Shown one piece after another: positions 1 through 4,440 of a stretch of DNA of 6,286 nucleotides (the stretch's first letter is position 1; every line of letters starts with the position of its first letter). The translations under genes and the position numbers were made by a program. Below the pieces are notes generated by a model. That model did not search any database, had not been told where the DNA came from, and saw nothing but the letters and a program-made list of their open reading frames with translations. Source of the DNA: an uncultured Oscillospiraceae bacterium (lineage in GTDB: Bacteria; Bacillota; Clostridia; Oscillospirales; Oscillospiraceae); the NCBI GenBank assembly GCA_944385595.1, contig CALWXY010000182.1, forward strand, positions 1 to 6,286. The letters run 5' to 3'.

Positions 1-134
1 ATCTTGCTGCGCTCGGACATGAAGCGGCGGAGCTTCGCGGTGTCCTTATAGTCGATGTGCTCGCACTTGTCCGCGCAGAACTGGCAGACCTTGCGGCGCT
101 TGTGGTTCTTGCTGCGATCTCTATCGAAAGCCAA
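1..134 (-). CDS. rpsR: 30S ribosomal protein S18 (3' end outside window)
   Basis: Small-subunit protein that pairs with S6 on the 16S platform. Only the first 44 codons are present, and the gene runs off the left edge. The translation begins MAFDRDRSKNHKRRKVCQFC and continues with ADKCEHIDYKD and LRRFMSERSKI, which is the S18 signature: a basic N-terminus, the IDYKD block, then the start of the rRNA-binding helix. Cys17, Cys20 and Cys24 form a CxxCxxxC cluster, so this may be a zinc-binding (C+) S18; that is inference. The start must be TTG at 134-132, because no ATG or GTG lies in frame between it and the AAAGGAGG site 8 nt upstream. It is the last visible gene of the rpsF-ssb-rpsR operon, 24 nt after ssb. 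Confidence 0.95.
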   Translation of the reverse strand, partial: MAFDRDRSKNHKRRKVCQFCADKCEHIDYKDTAKLRRFMSERSK

Positions 135-142
135 GGATGGTT

Positions 143-150
143 CCTCCTTT
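143..150 (-). promoter_or_regulatory. rpsR ribosome binding site, fixes a TTG start
   Basis: On the minus strand this reads AAAGGAGG, with 8 nt between GGAGG and the TTG start at 134. It lies in the 24-nt gap between the ssb stop and rpsR. The near-perfect site is the reason for accepting the TTG initiator. Confidence 0.85.
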
Positions 151-158
151 ATTTTATT

Positions 159-644
159 TTAGAACGGCAGTTCGCCGTCGCCCCCGTCGAGCTCCGCGAA
201 GGCGGAGCCGCCGGACTCATAGCCGAAGCTCCGGGCGGGAGCGGAGCTCCTCGCCGCCGGAGCCTGCTGCTGAGGACGGGTGTAAGCCGGCTGGAAGCCG
301 TCGGCCGAGGGCGCGCTGTCGCGCTTGGAGTCGCCGAAGTAGACGTTGTCGGCGACGACCTCCGCGCTGCGGCGCTTGTTGCCGTCTTTGTCCTGCCAGT
401 CGCGAATCTGGAGGCGACCGGTGACGACGGCCATGCGGCCTTTGGTGAAATATTTCGAGACGAATTCCCCGGTCTGGCGCCAGGCGACGATGTCGATAAA
501 ATCGGTCTGCTTCTCGCCGCCGTCGCGGGAGCCGAAGTCGCGCTCCACGGCCAGGGAGAAAGAGGCCACCGGCGTGCCGGACTGCGTGTAGCGCAGCTCG
601 GGGTCGCGGGTGAGCCTGCCCATGAGGACGATGTGGTTCAGCAT
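159..644 (-). CDS. ssb: Single-stranded DNA-binding protein
   Basis: Coats single-stranded DNA during replication, repair and recombination and recruits partner proteins through its C-terminal tip. The 161-residue length is normal for bacterial SSB. Residues 1 to about 105 form the OB fold, starting MLNHIVLMGRLTRDPELRYT. Trp55 and Phe61 in the DIVAW...F segment match the classical DNA-stacking aromatic positions. Residues about 106-150 are a flexible Gln/Pro/Ala/Ser/Gly linker. The protein ends in an acidic tip, DGGDGELPF, a variant of the usual DDDIPF partner-docking motif with a conserved terminal Pro-Phe. The ATG at 644 follows an AAGGGGG site that overlaps the rpsF stop codon, and only 12 nt separate the two genes, so translational coupling is likely. 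It is the middle gene of the conserved rpsF-ssb-rpsR operon. Confidence 0.97.
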   Translation of the reverse strand: MLNHIVLMGRLTRDPELRYTQSGTPVASFSLAVERDFGSRDGGEKQTDFIDIVAWRQTGEFVSKYFTKGRMAVVTGRLQIRDWQDKDGNKRRSAEVVADNVYFGDSKRDSAPSADGFQPAYTRPQQQAPAARSSAPARSFGYESGGSAFAELDGGDGELPF

Positions 645-651
645 AAATGCT

Positions 652-658
652 CCCCCTT
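652..658 (-). promoter_or_regulatory. ssb ribosome binding site overlapping rpsF stop
   Basis: The minus strand reads AAGGGGG, ending 7 nt before the ssb ATG. Its first two A residues belong to the TAA stop of rpsF (659-657). This overlap favours coupled translation of rpsF and ssb. Confidence 0.7.
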
Positions 659-953
659 ACTCAGCTCTCAGGGTGATGAGCGAGCGCATGACGCCGTCGG
701 TGATACCGAGGATACGGTCGAGCTCGGCGGGGAAGGCGGGGTTGCTGGTGAACTTGACGAGAACGTAGTAGCCCTCGGACATGTCGTCGATCTCGTAAGC
801 GAGCTTGCGCTTACCCATCTCCTCCATCTCATCGAGAGTACCGTGCTCCTCAACGAGCGCCTTGAACTTCGCGACGACAGCCGCGGTGTCCTCCTCGCTC
901 AGGGTCGGGTTGATGATGTACATCAGCTCGTACTTTTCGCTGGTCTTTGCCAT
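657..953 (-). CDS. rpsF: 30S ribosomal protein S6
   Basis: Small-subunit platform protein that binds 16S rRNA as a heterodimer with S18. The 98-residue length is typical. The sequence has the S6 ferredoxin-like pattern: a first strand KYELMYIINPTLSEE, a helix AAVVAKFKALVEEHG, the KRKLAYEI strand (about residues 48-55), GYYVLVKF, and a final helix and strand ELDRILGITDGVMRSLITLR. It starts at ATG 953, preceded by an optimal AGGAGGTG site. It is the first gene of the operon; ssb follows after 12 nt and rpsR after that. Expression is probably driven by the consensus promoter at 1030-1057 and may be modulated by the structured leader between promoter and gene. Confidence 0.97.
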   Translation of the reverse strand: MAKTSEKYELMYIINPTLSEEDTAAVVAKFKALVEEHGTLDEMEEMGKRKLAYEIDDMSEGYYVLVKFTSNPAFPAELDRILGITDGVMRSLITLRAE

Positions 954-958
954 TTGAG

Positions 959-969
959 CACCTCCTTTT
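959..969 (-). promoter_or_regulatory. rpsF ribosome binding site
   Basis: The minus strand reads AAAAGGAGGTG, an essentially full-length match to the 16S anti-Shine-Dalgarno sequence, with 7 nt between GGAGG and the ATG. The AAGGA part (967-963) is exactly complementary to UCCUU in the leader (1004-1000), so it could be masked by leader folding. Confidence 0.8.
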
Positions 970-979
970 GGACTTTATG

Positions 980-1023
980 GCCCCCGCTCTTGCGGGAGCA
1001 AGGATTGCCTGCTTATGACAGGC
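980..1023 (-). promoter_or_regulatory. Structured 5' leader of rpsF operon (candidate S6:S18 autoregulatory element)
   Basis: The predicted transcript starts near 1023 and has about 70 nt of leader. Hairpin 1 pairs GCCTG (1023-1019) with CAGGC (1011-1007) around a 7-nt loop. Hairpin 2 pairs GCTCCCGC (999-992) with GCGGGGGC (987-980), 8 bp with one G-U, around loop AAGA. A competing hairpin pairs CTTGC (1002-998) with GCAAG (993-989) around TCCC and cannot coexist with hairpin 2. S6:S18-binding leaders ahead of rpsF are described in many bacteria, but I could not map the known consensus onto this one. The structures are seen directly; the regulatory role is inferred. Confidence 0.5.
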
Positions 1024-1029
1024 TTATCT

Positions 1030-1057
1030 ATTATACATTTTTTTCGAGATTTGTCAA
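1030..1057 (-). promoter_or_regulatory. Promoter of rpsF-ssb-rpsR operon
   Basis: Perfect housekeeping sigma-factor hexamers on the minus strand: TTGACA at 1057-1052, a 16-bp AT-rich spacer and TATAAT at 1035-1030. The predicted start is about 1024-1023, at the foot of the first leader hairpin. The -35 box lies inside the 3' end of the noc gene, and its TAA stop (1033-1031) sits within the -10 box. Confidence 0.88.
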
Positions 1058-1855
1058 GGCTTTTTCGGCGTTTCTGCACCGGGGAATGCTTATTGTGAGC
1101 AGCAGCTCGTCGGGTCTGTCCTCGCGGCGCACCGAGGCGGCGATGCCGCCGCGCTGCATAAGCTCGAGCGAGCGGTCGAGGCTGTTGAGGAACACCCGCA
1201 CGTCCTTTAATATAAATGTGGAGCGCCTCGGCGCGCGCCGCTTCTCGGCGAGCAGCCGGTCTATATACGCCTCCGCCGCCGCGACGGTGAGCGAGCGTTC
1301 GGCTATGCAGCGGCAGGCCTCCATACGAGAGTGAGCGTCCGGCAGGCGCAGCAGCGCCCGCGCGTGCCGCTCGGTGAGGCCGCTCTCGCGCAGCATGAGC
1401 AGCAGCTCCGGCTCGAGCTTGAGTATGCGCAGCTTGTTCGCTATGGCCGACGGCGACTTGCCGAGCTTTTTCGCCGCGTCCTCGCGCGACAGGCCGAATA
1501 TGCGGATGAGCCGCCCTATGCCCTCGGCCTCCTCGATGAAGTCGAGGTCGCGCCGCTGCAAATTCTCCACCAGCGCGAGCAGGCTGGATTCCTCCGTGCT
1601 CACGTCCACCAGTATGCACGGCACCTCGCCGAGCCCCGCCATCTTCGCCGCGCGCAGACGCCGCTCGCCCGCGATCAGCTCGTAGCGCCCGCGCCGCTCG
1701 CGCACGGTCAGCGGCTGGAGTATGCCGTGCTCGGCTATGCTCTCGGCCAGCTCGCGCAGAGCCTCCGGCTCGAACATGCGGCGCGGCTGGACGGGATTGG
1801 GCAGGATCTCGTCGGCGGGCAGATAAATTAGCCTTCGCTGGGCGCAGACTGACAT
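1031..1855 (-). CDS. noc: ParB-family nucleoid occlusion protein (Noc-like)
   Basis: Sequence-specific DNA-binding, CTP-dependent clamp family; Noc members keep the division septum off the nucleoid. With the start at 1855 the protein has 274 residues. Seen in order: a ParB N-terminal domain with NPVQPRR (20-26), the GERRLRA CTP-binding box (63-69), ENLQRR (97-102), a helix-turn-helix around 122-145 (AAKKLGKSPSAIANKLRIL), LTERHARALLRL (160-171), and a C-terminal KDVRVFLNSL dimer-type segment (217-226). The ANKLRIL and LTERHARALL blocks resemble Bacillus Noc more than Spo0J/ParB, which has ANHLRLL and GHGRTLL there. The longer frame starting at 1906 is rejected because it has no ribosome binding site, whereas GAGGGGAG precedes 1855. 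A TAAAAT at 1892-1887 could be its -10 box, without a clear -35. No ParA gene is adjacent, and no terminator precedes the rpsF promoter. Confidence 0.88.
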   Translation of the reverse strand: MSVCAQRRLIYLPADEILPNPVQPRRMFEPEALRELAESIAEHGILQPLTVRERRGRYELIAGERRLRAAKMAGLGEVPCILVDVSTEESSLLALVENLQRRDLDFIEEAEGIGRLIRIFGLSREDAAKKLGKSPSAIANKLRILKLEPELLLMLRESGLTERHARALLRLPDAHSRMEACRCIAERSLTVAAAEAYIDRLLAEKRRAPRRSTFILKDVRVFLNSLDRSLELMQRGGIAASVRREDRPDELLLTISIPRCRNAEKALTNLEKNV

Positions 1856-1863
1856 TTTAATAG

Positions 1864-1871
1864 CTCCCCTC
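1864..1871 (-). promoter_or_regulatory. noc ribosome binding site, decides start
   Basis: The minus strand reads GAGGGGAG, 8 nt ahead of the ATG at 1855. The alternative upstream ATG at 1906 is preceded by CGCGCCCATTTTT, with no purine-rich site, so 1855 is preferred. Confidence 0.7.
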
Positions 1872-1913
1872 ACTGGTGATGAGCCTATTTTACAGCCTGT
1901 CCTCATAAAAATG

Positions 1914-1928
1914 GGCGCGAATCGCGCC
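1914..1928. repeat. 15-bp palindrome in the noc/SLH-gene divergent intergenic region
   Basis: GGCGCGA-A-TCGCGCC: perfect 7-bp arms around one central base. It lies between the divergent noc and SLH-DHHW genes, 59 bp upstream of the noc start and 61 bp upstream of the plus-strand start. It could be a shared operator site or a hairpin; no known binding-site consensus was recognised. Confidence 0.45.
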
Positions 1929-1974
1929 GCCGGGAACTATTTTGCCCCGCCGTGCGTCATAAGGGCATCAAACG

Positions 1975-1981
1975 AAAAGGA
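1975..1981 (+). promoter_or_regulatory. Ribosome binding site of SLH-DHHW gene, decides start
   Basis: AAAAGGA directly abuts or overlaps the ATG at 1981, which leaves no spacing for that codon, but sits 8 nt before the ATG at 1990. The second ATG is therefore the likelier initiator. Confidence 0.6.
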
Positions 1982-1989
1982 TGATTGCA

Positions 1990-3840
1990 ATGCAAAAGCT
2001 CCGCAGACCCCTTATCCTGCTGCTCGCGCTGGTGCTGGCGCTGGGCAGCGCCCTGCCCGCCGCGGCCTACGACGCGGACAAGGCCCAGACCGAGGCCGAG
2101 CGCCTCAACACCCTCGGCCTCTTCCTCGGCAGCGACCTCGGCTTCGAGCTTGACCGCTCGCTCAACCGCGCCGAGGCCGTCGTCATGCTCCTGCGCATGA
2201 CCGGCAAAGAGCTCGACGCCCGCGTTGACGGCGGCGAGCACCCATTCACCGACGTGCCCGAGTGGGCGGACAGCTACATAGGCTACGCCTACGAGCACGG
2301 CCTCGCCAAAGGCGTGTCCGACACGCTGTTCGACGCCGCCGCCCCCGCCGGGGCTCAGGCCTACGTCACGCTGATGCTCCGCGCCCTCGGCTACGACGCC
2401 GACAAAGCCTGGAGCGACTGGGAGACCCTCGGCAAAGAGGCGGGACTTCTGAAAAGCGGCATAGACCTCGAGAACTTCCTGCGCGGCGACGCCGTGCTCG
2501 TCTCCGCCGCCGCGCTCGACGCCAAGCTCGCGGACGGCAGCATGAGCCTCTGCGACAGCCTCATAGAGAGCGGCGCCGTCTCCGGCTTTGCCGTCGCCTG
2601 GGCGGATATCGCCTCCGGCGCGGAGGTCTCGAAGGACAGCTCGCTGCTGCGCATACTCGCCTACGTCTACTCCGGCGTCTCCGAGTACCTCACGCCCTCC
2701 AGCCTCAACGCCACGCAGATAACCAAGGACAACATGGCCTACTACCTCGGCGTCGACAACCTTGATATCGTCGACGGCTACGCCTGCGAGCCGCTGATGA
2801 TGGCGCAGGCGCACTCGGTCTGCCTCGTCCAGCTCGCCGATGGCGAGGACGTCGAGGCCGCCAAAAAGGCCATCGCCGAGAACGTGAACCCGCGCAAGTG
2901 GATATGCGTCGGCGTCGAGCCGGAGAACGTGCTGGTCGGCAATATAGGCAATCTCGTGCTGCTGGTCATGGACAACGACCACGCCGCCGGCATCATGGCG
3001 AACTTCGAGAAGCTGCCCGGCAGCATAGACGGCATAAGCGTCGTCCAGGGCACCGCCGTCGAGACCCGCAGCTACGACGGGAAGTCCGTCGAGCGCTTCG
3101 CGGAGAAGCTCGCGGAGCTGAGGGAGAAGTATTTCGCCGGGGCCGAGCCGGTCTGCGCCGTCATACCCGACAAGAGCTGGTATGTGCGCGAGGGCTTCTC
3201 CGGCAGCCTCGACCACGAGCGGATGATGTCCGACCTCGCCGGGAGCCTCGACAGCTCGACAGAGCTTGTGGATCTCGGAGTGCTGCTCGACGCGGAGAGC
3301 TACCTGCTCACCGACCCGCACTGGCGTCAGGACAGCCTTGAGCCGGTGGTCGCGGCGCTCGGCGGCGCGCTCGGCTTCGAGGTCGACTGGGACGAGTTCG
3401 AGGCGCAGAGCGTCGAGGGCTTCCTCGGCTCCTACAGCCGCACCATCGACGGTTTGAAGCCGGAGACTCTGGTGTACCTCACCAGCCGCTACACTGAGAG
3501 CGCGTCGGTGAGCATCTACGGCGAGGACGAGCCGTCGGCGGTCTACATTCTTGAGAAGCTCGCGGGCAGCGACCCCTACTCGATGTTCCTCTCCGGCCTC
3601 TCGCCGATAACGGTGGTGAATAGCCCCGAGGCGCAGGCCGGGCGCCGCCTGATCGTGTTCACCGACTCCTTCGGCGCGTCGATTGCGCCGCTCCTGCTCG
3701 AAGCCTACTCGGAGGTCACGCTCATCGTCCTCCGCTTCGCGCCCAGCAGCGTACTCGGCGACTATGTCGACTTCGCGGGCGCTGATGTTCTCTATCTCTA
3801 CTCTGCGGAGATTGTGAACACCAGCAGCGTCCTTAAATAA
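1990..3840 (+). CDS. Secreted SLH-anchored protein with DUF4358-like and DHHW/AlgJ-like SGNH domains
   Basis: Likely a cell-wall-attached acyl-transfer or esterase-type protein of 616 residues (619 if ATG 1981 is used). Residues 1-26 are a signal peptide (basic start, Leu-rich core, ALPAAA cleavage region) with no lipobox Cys. Residues about 27-140 hold two SLH repeats (LGLFLG...LNRAEAVVMLLRMTG; FTDVPEWADSYIGYAYEHGLAKGVS...LMLRALGY), and a degenerate third may follow to about 190. Residues about 218-342 resemble DUF4358 (DGYACEPLMMAQAHSVCLVQ, then VEAAKKAI and GNLVLLVMDN). Residues about 385-610 resemble the DHHW family: a FSGSLDHERM block, YLLTDPHW with Asp442 and His444, and VFTDSFG with Ser560, consistent with the Asp-His-Ser set of AlgJ/AlgX-type SGNH enzymes. 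The usual DHHW motif reads DPHW here, so only the middle His is replaced. It is divergent from noc and monocistronic, and ends at a strong terminator. Domain names rest on motif recall; substrate unknown. Confidence 0.85.
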   Translation: MQKLRRPLILLLALVLALGSALPAAAYDADKAQTEAERLNTLGLFLGSDLGFELDRSLNRAEAVVMLLRMTGKELDARVDGGEHPFTDVPEWADSYIGYAYEHGLAKGVSDTLFDAAAPAGAQAYVTLMLRALGYDADKAWSDWETLGKEAGLLKSGIDLENFLRGDAVLVSAAALDAKLADGSMSLCDSLIESGAVSGFAVAWADIASGAEVSKDSSLLRILAYVYSGVSEYLTPSSLNATQITKDNMAYYLGVDNLDIVDGYACEPLMMAQAHSVCLVQLADGEDVEAAKKAIAENVNPRKWICVGVEPENVLVGNIGNLVLLVMDNDHAAGIMANFEKLPGSIDGISVVQGTAVETRSYDGKSVERFAEKLAELREKYFAGAEPVCAVIPDKSWYVREGFSGSLDHERMMSDLAGSLDSSTELVDLGVLLDAESYLLTDPHWRQDSLEPVVAALGGALGFEVDWDEFEAQSVEGFLGSYSRTIDGLKPETLVYLTSRYTESASVSIYGEDEPSAVYILEKLAGSDPYSMFLSGLSPITVVNSPEAQAGRRLIVFTDSFGASIAPLLLEAYSEVTLIVLRFAPSSVLGDYVDFAGADVLYLYSAEIVNTSSVLK

Positions 3841-3857
3841 AAGCGTCCATCTCAGCT

Positions 3858-3885
3858 TTCCGCAAAAGGGACGTTTTTTGCGGAA
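3858..3885 (+). repeat. 10-bp-stem hairpin after the SLH-DHHW gene
   Basis: TTCCGCAAAA (3858-3867) pairs perfectly with TTTTGCGGAA (3876-3885) around GGGACGTT. It lies 18 nt after the stop codon. Its right arm shares GCGGAA with the next hairpin (3880-3916), so the two folds exclude each other. A weaker pairing, CGTCC (3844-3848) with GGACG (3869-3873) followed by six T, is a third alternative resembling a terminator. Confidence 0.5.
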
Positions 3886-3933
3886 CCATTTTTCTTTAGA
3901 AGAAAAAGGGTTCCGCCCCTCCAAAAAGAATCT
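3879..3933 (+). repeat. Palindromic interspersed repeat, copy A
   Basis: A 55-nt unit whose core (3880-3916) is a 17-position hairpin: GCGGAACC pairs with GGTTCCGC and TTTTTCTT with AAGAAAAA, around a TAG loop with one A/G mismatch. It is followed by an AAAAAGAATCT tail. The reverse complement recurs at 4377-4431 with 54 of 55 positions identical. Copy A lies 39 nt downstream of the SLH-DHHW stop, in the same gene-relative orientation as copy B after the DegV gene. Confidence 0.88.
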
Positions 3934-3969
3934 CGCGGGGACGAAAGTCCCCGCGCCGTTTTCTTTTTT
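3934..3969 (+). terminator. Intrinsic terminator of the SLH-DHHW gene
   Basis: CGCGGGGAC (3934-3942) pairs perfectly with GTCCCCGCG (3947-3955) around a GAAA tetraloop. It is followed after three bases by a T-rich tract with TTTT and TTTTTT (3959-3969). The 9-bp GC-rich stem, GNRA loop and U-tract make this the most convincing terminator in the window. It starts immediately after the repeat tail. Confidence 0.85.
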
Positions 3970-3970
3970 C

Positions 3971-4376
3971 AGGTTTTCGTTAGCAAGCCGCCCGCGCATC
4001 CGAGTGCAAGTGTCTGTAGAGCGGCTATATCAAATTTGAATCACGCTCTCACCCCCGACCGCTCGGCCGCTTACGCTCCCAATTTTGCAAAATGAAGCCC
4101 CCCGCCCGGACGCCTTGGCCTTTAGAGACGATTCGTTAATGCCTGCGTCTATCGCCCCCAAATTAGAAAGCACCTGCCTCTGTGGCAGGTGCTTTCTAGT
4201 TGCGCGCGAGAGCGCATAGTTACAAACTCGGTAGTAATCGAGGCGCCCCTAAGTCGGAGCACGCGCTCACGAATTCCTCCCACAGCGAGCGCCTCGTGGC
4301 GCGGAGTGGGACAGAGCGCTCTTCAATTCTAACGGCGCCGTGTCGGCGGCGCTTGAGACCCGGATACGCGCAAAAA
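3971..4376. other. Gene-free spacer between convergent genes
   Basis: About 400 bp between the SLH-DHHW terminator and repeat copy B. I see no convincing coding region: the open frames are short, lack ribosome binding sites and run into the repeat sequence. It holds a long hairpin at 4161-4201, a 12-bp palindrome ATTTTGCAAAAT (4082-4093), TCAAATTTGA (4030-4039) inside a 6-bp inverted repeat AGAGCG/CGCTCT (4018-4049), and a GCGCCG/CGGCGC pair around 4335-4352. No tRNA or rRNA was recognised. Confidence 0.6.
4161..4201. terminator. Long perfect hairpin, possible bidirectional terminator
   Basis: An 18-bp stem (one G-T pair) runs 4161-4178 and 4184-4201 around a TCTGT loop. Its core is AGAAAGCACCTGCC paired with GGCAGGTGCTTTCT. 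The A-rich left edge and T-rich right edge resemble bidirectional intrinsic terminators, but the T-run is only three long, so it may be a relic or an RNA element. It sits 221-240 bp from the nearest gene end on either side. Confidence 0.5.
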
Positions 4377-4431
4377 AGATTCTTTTTGGAGGCGCGGAAC
4401 CCTTTTTCTTCTAAAGAAAAATGGTTCCGCA
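4377..4431 (-). repeat. Palindromic interspersed repeat, copy B
   Basis: Inverted copy of 3879-3933; the only difference in 55 positions is C at 4393. The hairpin core is 4394-4430. Read on the minus strand it lies 9 nt after the DegV stop codon, and its tail AAAAAGA-A-TCTTTTTT (to 4372) ends in six T, so in this copy the repeat could itself serve as the DegV-gene terminator. The gene-relative orientation is the same as for copy A. Confidence 0.88.
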
Positions 4432-4440
4432 TTCGCGCTT

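Noticed and set aside
57..1334. A 425-codon plus-strand open frame across rpsR, ssb, rpsF and noc
   Set aside because: It runs antisense to four conserved genes and through their promoter and leader, with no family character.
1856..1906. Longer Noc starting at ATG 1906
   Set aside because: No purine-rich site precedes it, while GAGGGGAG at the correct distance precedes 1855.
1957..3999. A 680-codon minus-strand open frame opposite the SLH-DHHW gene
   Set aside because: It is a GC-rich antisense shadow: repetitive Ala/Val/Gly/Glu/Arg composition, no recognisable domain, and no ribosome binding site. The plus-strand frame has a signal peptide and clear domains.
4018..4049. Possible tRNA-like arm near TCAAATTTGAATC
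   Set aside because: It lacks an acceptor stem, a D-arm and an anticodon arm at the right spacing on either strand; the palindrome explains the resemblance.
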